A program made the position numbers and the translations under genes. Source: Candidatus Roizmanbacteria bacterium (lineage in GTDB: Bacteria > Patescibacteriota > Microgenomatia > UBA1406 > GWC2-37-13). From it: a stretch of 9,585 nucleotides of DNA. Where the stretch lies: positions 1-9,585 of the forward strand of contig JANLIS010000072.1 of assembly GCA_024653985.1 (NCBI GenBank), read 5' to 3'. Position 1 is the stretch's first letter; each line of letters opens with the position of its first letter. The notes under the pieces are model-generated. The model saw only the letters and a list, made by a program, of their open reading frames with translations. It searched no databases and was not told the DNA's origin. Of the stretch, positions 1 to 6,442 are shown one piece after another.

Positions 1-2
1 GA

Positions 3-62
3 TTGGTACGCACCGGAGGGAAGCTTTCCGAAAAAACCCTCACTGTAATTCTTAAATCTTAA
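3..62 (+). CDS. Possible 3' end of a plus-strand gene cut by the window edge
   Basis: Two plus-strand frames run open from the window edge. One (from base 3) ends with TAA at 60-62 and encodes a tail ending TLTVILKS. The other (from base 1) ends with TAA at 46-48 and encodes DWYAPEGSFPKKPSL. The first frame has more purines at codon position 1 and more A/T at position 2, so it looks slightly more coding-like, but 60 bases cannot decide. No family is recognised. If real, the gene is convergent with the four-helix-bundle gene. The sequence is clearly richer in G and C than the following AT-rich spacer, which fits the end of a functional unit. Confidence 0.3.
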   Translation: MVRTGGKLSEKTLTVILKS

Positions 63-66
63 AGGA

Positions 67-111
67 TAATTGTTAAAGAATTATTAAACTGTTAAACGGT
101 TAAATATTAAA
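67..111. repeat. AT-rich array of RTTAAA words, left flank of the four-helix-bundle gene
   Basis: Five words of the form (A/G)TTAAA(C/G/T) begin at about 71, 82, 90, 98 and 105, spaced 7-11 bases apart. The first is part of AATTGTTAAAG (67-77), which recurs in inverted orientation at 498-508 on the far side of the four-helix-bundle gene. The array ends exactly where the gene's stop codon begins. It could be a mobile-cassette boundary or only low-complexity AT-rich spacer. Confidence 0.45.
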
Positions 112-459
112 CTACTTGTTTCGAGTCTTGGTAATAATAGTTGAGAAGATCATTCCCAGCTCCACTGCTTCTTTATAAAGTATTCTTGCGTCAATTTTTA
201 CTACTTCATCAATCCTTGAGATCATCCGCAACCAATGTTGGGTTTCCTTTACTTCTTTTTTGCTTATATAGATTTTGTTAATAAAATCTTTCCTGCTAGA
301 TGCTCCATTTGCTTCAAAATAGTTGGCCCCTACACTCGTTCCAGATCTAATTAATTGTTTAATTATCGGTTCTGTCATTACGGTAACTTTTACTTTCTTG
401 ACCAGATCAATGATATTTTCACCAAACTTTTCTACTCTCTCCTCAAGTTTATATTGCAT
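112..459 (-). CDS. Four-helix-bundle protein of the S23/IVP family
   Basis: This 115-residue protein is full length for the four-helix-bundle family first found inside intervening sequences of 23S rRNA genes. The family signature is plain: RSGTSVGANYFEA at 38-50, then SSRKDF at 54-59, then ISKKEVKETQHWL at 65-77. Four amphipathic helices are expected, at roughly 3-25, 30-51, 56-82 and 91-111. The family forms oligomers and is related in fold to Avd of diversity-generating retroelements, but stand-alone copies have no settled function; an RNA or nucleic-acid partner is an inference. No rRNA or retroelement lies beside it. The ATG at 457-459 fits the family N-terminus. There is no Shine-Dalgarno sequence. 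The gene is flanked on both sides by inverted AT-rich words and has its own promoter-like site, which suggests a self-contained cassette. Confidence 0.9.
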   Translation of the reverse strand: MQYKLEERVEKFGENIIDLVKKVKVTVMTEPIIKQLIRSGTSVGANYFEANGASSRKDFINKIYISKKEVKETQHWLRMISRIDEVVKIDARILYKEAVELGMIFSTIITKTRNK

Positions 460-464
460 TTATT

Positions 465-508
465 GTTTAAATGTTTAATTTTTAATATTTATTTAACCTT
501 TAACAATT
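465..508. repeat. AT-rich word array, right flank of the four-helix-bundle gene (inverted)
   Basis: This mirrors the left flank: GTTTAAA/GTTTAAT-type words (the reverse complement of ATTAAAC) are followed by ATTTAAC and CTTTAACAATT (498-508). The last is the exact 11-base reverse complement of 67-77. Together the two arrays bracket the four-helix-bundle gene and its start. The match is short and AT-rich, so chance is possible. Confidence 0.4.
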
Positions 509-547
509 AATATTTAATAATTAAAGCGTCACGTCAACTGCATATAA

Positions 548-576
548 CCTATAAAGTAACTACTTTAGATCGTCAA
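548..576 (-). promoter_or_regulatory. Sigma-70-like promoter with a dyad in the spacer, ahead of the four-helix-bundle gene
   Basis: Read on the minus strand, TTGACG (576-571) is followed after exactly 17 bases by TATAGG (553-548). The spacer and the first base of the -10 box hold a dyad, TAAAGTA at 552-558 and TACTTTA at 561-567 with 2 bases between, placed where a repressor would block RNA polymerase. Transcription would begin near 540, leaving a leader of about 80 bases before the ATG at 459. A second TTGACG lies at 537-532 with only a weak -10 downstream. No regulator is encoded nearby. Confidence 0.5.
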
Positions 577-587
577 GAAGGTATATT

Positions 588-2375
588 TTAAATATAGGTG
601 ACGTCTTCATCTGTTATAAATCTTGAAGGTACCGAATATCCCTGAGAGCCGAAGATAAATCTTTTTCTTGTATTAGTAATATATAATGCCTTTTTCGCTC
701 TCGTAATTCCCACGTAAAATAAACGTCGTTCTTCTTCCAGTTGAAATTGATCATCAATTGAGCGTGAATGCGGGAGCAATCCCTCCTCGACGCCGACGAT
801 GAAAACGTGGTCAAATTCAAGCCCCTTAGCCTGATGAAGGGTCATCAGAACCAGTCGCCTATTATCCTTGGTCTCCTTTTCATGCTGTGAATATTCAGAC
901 TCAACGAGGGCCACCTGCTCCAGAAAATCCATCAACTTCGGAAAGCTGACCGCCACCGATTTCAGTTCCTTGATATTTTCCAAACGGCTAAAATCTTCCT
1001 CATCTTCAGAGTCGAACATTTTCAGATAGCCGACACTTTCAAAGACCTTTTCCATCAGCTCCTCGGTCGTGATCGTCTCAACCTTATCCTTTATTTCATC
1101 ATAAAGTGTTTTAAACTTTGAAAATCTCGTTTTACCCAGTTTTTTGATTCGCTCCAAAGATACTGATTCGTTCGGATTGATCAATAATTTCAAATAGGCC
1201 AAGATATCTTTGATCTCTTTTCTTTCATAGAACCTGGTTCCCCCGACCAAGATATACGGCATTCCATAACGGAGCAAAACTTCTTCAAGGACACGAGACT
1301 GGGCATTGGTGCGGTAGAGTATGGCAAAGTTCGGAGGTTCCAATTCCTTGTTAACGTTTATCAATCTGGTGATCTCTTCAGCGACGTATATTGCTTCTTC
1401 CTGCTCGTTATCGGCCTGATAAAAAGCGATGTCTTCTCCGGGTTTGTTATCGGTAAATAGGTGAAGGATCGGGTGGGTATTATTTTTTGAAATGATATTA
1501 AAAGCAAAATCAAGGATCTTTTGGGTAGATCGGTAATTTTCTTCCAGATAAAAAGTTTTTGCTCCGGGGAAATCTTTCTCAAATTTTTTGAGATTGGTGA
1601 TATCAGCTCCCCGCCATGAATATATGCTCTGGGAAAAATCACCGACAACGGTGACATTCTTTGATCTGTCCGCCAACAACTTGGTCAACAGATATTGGAC
1701 AAAGTTTGTATCCTGAAATTCATCAACCAGGAAATAATGAAATTTATTTTGCAGATAACCGATGACCTGTTTATGTTTTTGAAAAAGCTGGACTGTTTTG
1801 ATCAGCAGATCGTCAAAATCTACCCCTCTATTCGCGGTCATTTTTTTTTGGTAATGAAAATAGACATCGGCAACGAGAGCCGCTTGGTGGAACTTGAAGT
1901 TTTCCAAAAATGTCTCCGGTGTGATCATCTGATTTTTGGCCAAAGAAATATAATAGGAAAAATATCCGGGAGTTTTTTTGCCTAATTTTCTGTCGGTGAT
2001 TATTTGTTTCAATAACGTCTTTTGGTCACCGTCATCATAGATGATAAAATTTTTGTCTAGTCCAGCTGGTTCCCAAAACTGCCGCAAGATTCTGACGCAA
2101 AAGGAATGATAGGTACCGACAAAACCCAAATTACCTTTACCTCCAAGCTGTTTGACGATCCGTTCCTTCATCTCGGCGGCCGCCTTATTGGTAAAGGTAA
2201 GCATGACAATAGATGAAGGTAGAATCTTTTTTTCTTTAATAAGATAGATGACCTTGGTAACCAAAACCCTTGTTTTTCCCGACCCGGCACCGGCTAAAAT
2301 GACCGTCGGTCCACTGCAGTTTATGACCGATTCCTTCTGTTTTTTATTTAGATGTCTGAGAATGTCAAGTTCCAT
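588..2375 (-). CDS. UvrD/PcrA-type 3'-5' DNA helicase (SF1A), compact form
   Basis: This ATP-driven DNA helicase would act in nucleotide-excision or mismatch repair, or in clearing replication blocks. All SF1A motifs are visible: Q-motif LNKKQ (9-13), Walker A AGAGSGKT (28-35), motif Ia FTNKAAAEM (61-69), Ib GTYHSF (87-92), Walker B VDEFQD (217-222), motif III VVGDFSQSIYSWRGA (243-257), IV LEENYRST (277-284), V TLHQAKGLEF (512-521) and VI RRLFYVGITRAKK (550-562). At 595 residues it is over 100 shorter than E. coli UvrD or Gram-positive PcrA. It stops right after the core (SVPSRF near 581-586) and so lacks the C-terminal tail that carries partner-binding in PcrA and UvrD. Motif III reads GDFSQ where classical family members have GDDDQ. 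The gene is intact, is divergent from the LCP gene, and has a TATAAT box about 9 bases before its ATG. Confidence 0.95.
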   Translation of the reverse strand: MELDILRHLNKKQKESVINCSGPTVILAGAGSGKTRVLVTKVIYLIKEKKILPSSIVMLTFTNKAAAEMKERIVKQLGGKGNLGFVGTYHSFCVRILRQFWEPAGLDKNFIIYDDGDQKTLLKQIITDRKLGKKTPGYFSYYISLAKNQMITPETFLENFKFHQAALVADVYFHYQKKMTANRGVDFDDLLIKTVQLFQKHKQVIGYLQNKFHYFLVDEFQDTNFVQYLLTKLLADRSKNVTVVGDFSQSIYSWRGADITNLKKFEKDFPGAKTFYLEENYRSTQKILDFAFNIISKNNTHPILHLFTDNKPGEDIAFYQADNEQEEAIYVAEEITRLINVNKELEPPNFAILYRTNAQSRVLEEVLLRYGMPYILVGGTRFYERKEIKDILAYLKLLINPNESVSLERIKKLGKTRFSKFKTLYDEIKDKVETITTEELMEKVFESVGYLKMFDSEDEEDFSRLENIKELKSVAVSFPKLMDFLEQVALVESEYSQHEKETKDNRRLVLMTLHQAKGLEFDHVFIVGVEEGLLPHSRSIDDQFQLEEERRLFYVGITRAKKALYITNTRKRFIFGSQGYSVPSRFITDEDVTYI

Positions 2376-2400
2376 GAAGTATAATTATAAATTAAAATTA
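2376..2400 (-). promoter_or_regulatory. Candidate -10 box just ahead of the uvrD/pcrA start
   Basis: On the minus strand a perfect TATAAT lies about 9 bases before the ATG, overlapping a second TATACT. No convincing -35 hexamer is seen at the right distance. If it is used, the mRNA would be leaderless or nearly so, which agrees with the absence of a Shine-Dalgarno sequence. Confidence 0.35.
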
Positions 2401-2503
2401 TCTAATTAACCTAATTGATCTAATTTTTAATAAATAACCAAATCCCAAATTCAAATTAGGAATTGGGTTTTTGGGTATTTTTTAGATTAATTAGAATAAT
2501 TAG
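2401..2503. repeat. Intergenic palindromic repeat, copy A
   Basis: The block TCTAATTAACCTAATT (2401-2416) recurs identically at 7799-7814. The block at 2481-2503 (TTTAGATTAATTAGAATAATTAG in two parts) recurs at 7858-7880 with one mismatch. In both copies the outer blocks are imperfect inverted repeats of each other and enclose a less AT-rich hairpin with a different sequence. That layout, conserved arms with a variable core, suggests a dispersed palindromic element. It fills nearly all of the 141-base divergent gap between the helicase and LCP genes. Confidence 0.65.
2437..2476 (+). terminator. Hairpin with T-run inside copy A, upstream of the LCP gene
   Basis: CCCAAATTC (2444-2452) pairs with GAATTGGG (2460-2467) with one bulged A and a 7-base loop, and TTTTT (2468-2472) follows. 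An outer ACCAAA can also pair with TTTGGGT. It reads as an intrinsic terminator on the plus strand, yet it sits in a divergent gap, so there is no obvious plus-strand transcript to end. It may be part of the repeat or an attenuator for the LCP gene. Confidence 0.4.
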
Positions 2504-2516
2504 AAATTAGAAATTT

Positions 2517-3635
2517 ATGAATATCTCTCTTAAGCAAAAGGTAATTATTGCCCTTTCTCTCCTCCTGATCGTTCTTATAATTATTTTCCGACCCTATTAC
2601 ATCTTCATCACCAAGACACTAAAAGTTTCACCTATCAAAACCCTTCTTTCCTTGGACGGCTTAAAATCATATAACGGTAATGTCAATATTCTTTTTCTCG
2701 GAATTGCCGGGGTTGAATATGAGGGCCCTAACCTTTCTGATTCAATTATCGTCCTTAGCTATGATCTGAAGACCAATCATTTGACTACTATATCAATACC
2801 CCGTGATGTCTGGAGCCCAGCTCTTCAGGATAAGATCAACTCAGCCTACGCATATGGAGAAGCAAAGAAAAAAGGATCCGGATTTATACTGGCTAAGGCC
2901 GAAGTGCAAACAATTATCGGCCAGCCTATCCATTACGCAACAGCTGTCAACTTTGGTCAATTCGAAGAACTGATCGATTTTATCGGAGGGGTTGAGGTTA
3001 ATGTTGAAAGGACATTTGATGATTATGCTTTTCCGATACCGAATGACGATCTTAAGGAGCCTCCTTCATGCGGTCATTCCGATGAGGATATCGAAAAATT
3101 TACCGACACGTATCCTACCGAAGAAGAGGTATGGAAATACTTCCCATGCCGATACCAGCATATTCATTTTGATGCGGGAATGACAACTATGGATGGGAGG
3201 ACCGCTTTGAACTTTGTCAGGTCCCGCCATGCGGAAGGAGATGAAGGGACCGATTTTGCCAGAGAGAAAAGACAGCAAAAGGTTTTGGAAGCGATCAAAA
3301 ATAGCCTGATCTCTTTTGCCAAAAAACCGAACCTTGATCAATTTGAAAAACTTTATGCGCTTGTGGACAAACTAGTTAAAAGGGATATCAATAATCAACA
3401 GTCGGCGATTATTTTTAAAAACATATTTCTCAGAAGAAATTTTAGTCTTGATAAGATCGTTCTCTCTGAAGATTTTTTTATAAATCCGACAACTGATCTG
3501 TCGAGATTTGACGGCCGTTGGGTCTTGATCCCGATCAATGATGATATCGACATTGTTCACCGATATATTGAATGCCGTCTTGACCAAAAAGAAAACTGTG
3601 ATCAGTTAAAACCAAAAAGAGAAGAAGATCGTTGA
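2517..3635 (+). CDS. LytR-CpsA-Psr (LCP) family cell-wall glycopolymer ligase
   Basis: LCP enzymes move undecaprenyl-phosphate-linked glycopolymers onto peptidoglycan on the outer face of the membrane. The protein has 372 residues: a short cytoplasmic start, one membrane segment (about 8-24), then an extracellular LCP domain. Typical family elements are NILFLGI (57-63), SDSIIVLSYD (74-83) with the conserved Asp, SIPRD (93-97) with the pyrophosphate-binding Arg, KINSAYAYG (106-114), NFGQFEELIDFIGGVEV (145-161), and MDGRTALNFVRSRH (225-238) followed by DFAREKRQQ (246-254). Between GGVEV and the HFDAG element lies an acidic insertion of about 45 residues with Cys185 and Cys211, which could form a disulfide; Cys also occurs near the C-terminus. 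There is no Shine-Dalgarno sequence. The last 30 bases overlap the convergent LPETG-protein gene. Confidence 0.93.
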   Translation: MNISLKQKVIIALSLLLIVLIIIFRPYYIFITKTLKVSPIKTLLSLDGLKSYNGNVNILFLGIAGVEYEGPNLSDSIIVLSYDLKTNHLTTISIPRDVWSPALQDKINSAYAYGEAKKKGSGFILAKAEVQTIIGQPIHYATAVNFGQFEELIDFIGGVEVNVERTFDDYAFPIPNDDLKEPPSCGHSDEDIEKFTDTYPTEEEVWKYFPCRYQHIHFDAGMTTMDGRTALNFVRSRHAEGDEGTDFAREKRQQKVLEAIKNSLISFAKKPNLDQFEKLYALVDKLVKRDINNQQSAIIFKNIFLRRNFSLDKIVLSEDFFINPTTDLSRFDGRWVLIPINDDIDIVHRYIECRLDQKENCDQLKPKREEDR

Positions 3636-4331
3636 TAAAGCCACTCCGATTATCAAGAGCCCCTTTTCAAGACTGCCCGTTTCCGGAAGAACTTTGATCG
3701 CTCCCGTAGTGGGTGTTATATTAGATGGATTAGTTGTAGGGGTCAAGCTTGGAGCTTGAGCCAAAATTATTTCGGTCGGAACAACTGTCGGTGAAGTTGA
3801 GGCTGTTAACAATGCTTGAAACGAACCGGTCGGTTCAACTGTCGGTTTTGCTGACGGGGATGCTTCTACAGATGCTTCAACTATCGGTGACGGAGAGGCT
3901 TCTTTTGTCGGGAAAAATGATCCCGGTGGAGATATAACCTGTTTCGGAGTCGGTGATGCTGATTTCTCTATCGGGGTTCTGGTGACTATGGGAGACGGGG
4001 TTACCAAAGCCTGATCAGGAGAACCGTTCTTACCTATCAAGGAAACTACAAAAACAATGATTATTACCGTAAATGCGGTGATAATTGGAAAGATCATCTT
4101 AGAATAGTTGACGGCTTTCAGTTCTTTTTTTGTCAAAGAACTTGGGAGGCTGGTAAAGTTAGAGACCATACCCAATGTACCACCTTCCTTAAAGTCCGGG
4201 ATCGTTGGTGCCTGTTCCTTGCCTTTTTCTTTTCTAAGAATGTAGATCTGATATCCTACGATAAGGGTTGTGACAAAGAAAGCGATCAGGCTGACTTTAT
4301 TGACATACGACAAGAACGTGAAAACATTCAT
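3606..4331 (-). CDS. Membrane protein with Ser/Thr/Pro-rich stalk and C-terminal LPETG sorting-like signal
   Basis: No enzymatic domain is recognised in these 241 residues. Hydrophobic segments lie at about 9-31, 79-99 and 222-241. RKEKGK just after the first segment suggests that the 32-78 loop is cytoplasmic and that 100-214 is outside. The outside part is a low-complexity stalk rich in Pro, Thr, Ser and Ala (TPSP, ASPSP, TPTT). It ends in LPETG (215-219) and a hydrophobic segment, the layout of a sortase substrate, but the chain stops at FSFWF without the usual Lys/Arg tail. The ATG lies 25 bases after the preceding gene, so it is probably the last gene of the rpsT-pilN-pilO operon. Its final 10 codons overlap the LCP gene on the other strand. 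The low-complexity, membrane-plus-LPETG design argues that it is a real gene, likely an envelope-displayed protein. Confidence 0.8.
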   Translation of the reverse strand: MNVFTFLSYVNKVSLIAFFVTTLIVGYQIYILRKEKGKEQAPTIPDFKEGGTLGMVSNFTSLPSSLTKKELKAVNYSKMIFPIITAFTVIIIVFVVSLIGKNGSPDQALVTPSPIVTRTPIEKSASPTPKQVISPPGSFFPTKEASPSPIVEASVEASPSAKPTVEPTGSFQALLTASTSPTVVPTEIILAQAPSLTPTTNPSNITPTTGAIKVLPETGSLEKGLLIIGVALSTIFFSFWF

Positions 4332-4356
4332 AACTTCATTTTAACGAAAAACTAAC

Positions 4357-5685
4357 TCAGAAAGCAAGAAGAATTCCTCCGCCGATTATAACCAGTGACA
4401 GACCACCAATAATCGTTCCCAAAAAACTAATACCGCTGACTGGCGGTGTTGGGGTCATCGTGGCTGATGATGAACTAACAATCGTCGGTGTCGGAGAATT
4501 GTAAGCAACCGTCGGTGCAAGAGTGGCCGCTCCAGAGGCGGTTCCCAATACTCTACCTTCATTACCTTGCTGGGCAATGATCGTAAACTTTCTTGTTATC
4601 AAGGTCTCATTTCCGGCGCTGTCTTTTGTTTTAACAACGATTGTATGGGGTCCAAGCTCTAGATTTTCAGGGAGCAGATAACTCCAATTACCTTCCCTAT
4701 CGCTGGTCGTGGTAGCCGAGTAGGTTTTTTTTGAATTGACAGTGATCTCGATCTTGGTAGCCGGTGTTGTTACGCCTTTGATCAATGGGATGCTTCCCGG
4801 AATCAGGGAACCTTCCTTTGGATATAAGATCTCTGTTCTCTTATCTGAAACCTTTCTTGGAACTGATGGAGATGAAACCGCCGACAAAACATTTTCATCT
4901 TCTACAAAAGAAAAGTTTTTGTCTTTGATAAAGACAGTCGTTTGCGGCAGTGGAGAAATTTTAGATTTAATTGTCGTAATTGTGAGCCCCTCCCCATCAC
5001 TATTGATGACTTCTATTATTATTTTATCCGTGTCCGATATTGTCAGAACATTTTGACTATCCTTGCTGTATATTTGGTTTAGAGGAATAAGCCAACTTCC
5101 GTCACCCTCCGATCTGATCTGAGTTAAAAGAGGATATCCATTCTTGACGCTCAACATAATATATGAATTGGTCAAAGGATCAACCGAATTTGATCTTAAC
5201 ACCTTACCGAAGGCCGGACTGATATTCTGCAAACCGTTAAGACTGCCTAGCGGAGTAACAAAATTAAATGACCTTCCATCGGGTCGGACAATAATTTCAT
5301 TGTTATTGGTAACGATCTTGAAATAATATTTTTTACCCGGCAACAGCTCTTTCAATGTTGCCAGATGAACTATATATTTGCCTTTTTTTTCGCCGACATT
5401 ATTCAGATCCTTGTCATCAAGAACGATCTTATTCTCCTTATTTTCCGACTCTCCATAAATAACCCAACCTGATTCTTTTTTATCTGTCTGCCAAAAAATA
5501 CTGGCCTGGGAAGGTGATAAATTTACTGTCTCAACTCTTTTTGCAACCTTGAGCGATGCTTTGGATAAATTAGCATTACCTAAAAAAAGCCTTGAGAAAA
5601 ATATTCCGATCAATAGCACAAACAAAAAACCGATCACTGTTGGCAGCTTGTTTTCCTTTCTTACATAAATATCCGAATATATCAT
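4357..5685 (-). CDS. Membrane-anchored surface protein with FN3-like and bacterial Ig-like domains
   Basis: The protein has 442 residues and one N-terminal membrane segment (about 15-35) serving as signal anchor. Residues 50-145 look like a fibronectin-III or purple-acid-phosphatase N-terminal fold (SPSQASIFWQT, then LLPGKKYYFKIV). Residues 150-260 form a second beta-rich region (DGSWLIPL). Residues 285-370 resemble a bacterial Ig-like domain (GSLIPGSIPLIKGV, REGNWSYLL, HTIVVKTKDSAGN). A Pro/Thr/Ser/Ala-rich linker (about 380-413) leads to PPVSG (414-418) and a glycine-rich hydrophobic tail, a likely degenerate counterpart of the LPETG tail in the next gene. Such proteins usually mediate adhesion or form a surface layer; no enzyme motif is seen. 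It begins 2 bases after the 61-residue gene, so co-transcription with pilN and pilO is very likely. The role in pilus function is inference. Confidence 0.85.
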   Translation of the reverse strand: MIYSDIYVRKENKLPTVIGFLFVLLIGIFFSRLFLGNANLSKASLKVAKRVETVNLSPSQASIFWQTDKKESGWVIYGESENKENKIVLDDKDLNNVGEKKGKYIVHLATLKELLPGKKYYFKIVTNNNEIIVRPDGRSFNFVTPLGSLNGLQNISPAFGKVLRSNSVDPLTNSYIMLSVKNGYPLLTQIRSEGDGSWLIPLNQIYSKDSQNVLTISDTDKIIIEVINSDGEGLTITTIKSKISPLPQTTVFIKDKNFSFVEDENVLSAVSSPSVPRKVSDKRTEILYPKEGSLIPGSIPLIKGVTTPATKIEITVNSKKTYSATTTSDREGNWSYLLPENLELGPHTIVVKTKDSAGNETLITRKFTIIAQQGNEGRVLGTASGAATLAPTVAYNSPTPTIVSSSSATMTPTPPVSGISFLGTIIGGLSLVIIGGGILLAF

Positions 5686-5687
5686 AT

Positions 5688-5873
5688 TTACTCAGTTTTA
5701 TTTCTTAATGTTTCCAGCATCTCCTTGCTGATATTGTATTGTTGAACCTGTGGTATGACGATCCTTGATTTTATCTTATCTTCAGTTGCCGCATGATGAA
5801 TGTCTGCGATAAGCCAACTGATCACTGTCAAAAAAACCCCTATCGATAATAGTAGGACTTCTTTTCTGTTCAT
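5688..5873 (-). CDS. Small single-pass membrane protein in the pilN-pilO operon
   Basis: This 61-residue protein of unrecognised family has a short positive N-terminus (MNRKE) and one membrane segment (about 5-23). A 38-residue hydrophilic tail follows, predicted outside, with a helical end (NISKEMLETLRNKTE). It overlaps the pilO-like stop by 4 bases (ATGA) and ends with TGA 2 bases before the next start, which strongly supports translation. In standard pil operons the gene after pilO is the lipoprotein gene pilP. This one has no lipobox and is far shorter than PilP, so it is at best a positional counterpart. A role in the pilus platform is an inference from position. Confidence 0.75.
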   Translation of the reverse strand: MNRKEVLLLSIGVFLTVISWLIADIHHAATEDKIKSRIVIPQVQQYNISKEMLETLRNKTE

Positions 5874-6439
5874 AGATAATAACCGTTAATTATAAAATTA
5901 ACTTTTAAATTTCCTGATCCGGATGAATCTTTATCCTTGCTTACGATCATTTCATCTATCAACTTCAGTCTTCTTTGGGCAAGTATTTCTGTTATAAACA
6001 GTCTCAGATTATCAAAACTTGTTGTTACCTCCATCTTCAGCTTAACGTTCTCTTTTTCTTTATTTGTTTTTGAAAAGTTGATATCAACGATACTTGCCTT
6101 ATTGATGGTGATCGAATTTTTGTCAGTTATTTTTTTTACATCTTCAATGATCTTGTTTACCTCCGGCTGTTCGGAGATCGACTGATTTATAAGCGGCAGA
6201 TTATCCCGGTTATCCTCTATTTGTGTTTGGATCGAGGTGATGTTGTTGATCTTCTCTTCATAGACCATATCGATCTTTGCCAGATCAGCCTCTTCCTTTT
6301 TTAAGGAATATGCTGTTGTCAGTGATGGCCTTATGGCAAAGACTATAAAAATAGAAAATATCAAAAGAAAAAAAATGACGTAAAGATAGTCAGTGTTCTT
6401 TTTCTCAAATATAACCTTTGATATTGCGTTTAAATTCAT
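5870..6439 (-). CDS. pilO: PilO-like type IV pilus inner-membrane platform protein
   Basis: PilO pairs with PilN to link the cytoplasmic ring of the type IV pilus machine to its outer parts. The protein has 189 residues: a short cytoplasmic start, one membrane segment (about 18-36), then an extended charged helix (about 45-85, coiled-coil-like) and a compact alpha/beta domain to the end (LKMEVTTSFDNLRLFITEI and the C-terminal strand NFIINGYYL). This order and size match PilO. The phrase 'SFDNLRLFITEILAQRRL' resembles the family's ferredoxin-like core. The gene lies 3 bases after the pilN-like gene and overlaps the next gene by ATGA. Sequence identity to model PilO proteins is low, so the call rests on architecture and on its pilN neighbour. 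Confidence 0.82.
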   Translation of the reverse strand: MNLNAISKVIFEKKNTDYLYVIFFLLIFSIFIVFAIRPSLTTAYSLKKEEADLAKIDMVYEEKINNITSIQTQIEDNRDNLPLINQSISEQPEVNKIIEDVKKITDKNSITINKASIVDINFSKTNKEKENVKLKMEVTTSFDNLRLFITEILAQRRLKLIDEMIVSKDKDSSGSGNLKVNFIINGYYL

Positions 6440-6442
6440 ATC

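Noticed and set aside
71..111. CRISPR array
   Set aside because: The repeated words are only 7 bases, imperfect and without spacers of constant length; no cas gene is present.
112..459. Intervening sequence inside a 23S rRNA gene
   Set aside because: The four-helix-bundle family is known from such places, but the neighbours here are protein genes and no rRNA sequence is seen on either side.
1695..1985. Plus-strand open frame antisense to the helicase gene
   Set aside because: It lies fully within conserved helicase domains, and its translation resembles no family; it is a shadow of the true frame.
3606..4331. Possibility that the LPETG gene is a shadow of the LCP gene
   Set aside because: Only 30 bases overlap. 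The rest has membrane segments, a Pro/Thr stalk and LPETG, which chance would not give.
4736..5056. Plus-strand open frame antisense to the FN3/Ig protein gene
   Set aside because: It has no ribosome-binding site or family signature and is explained by the real minus-strand frame.
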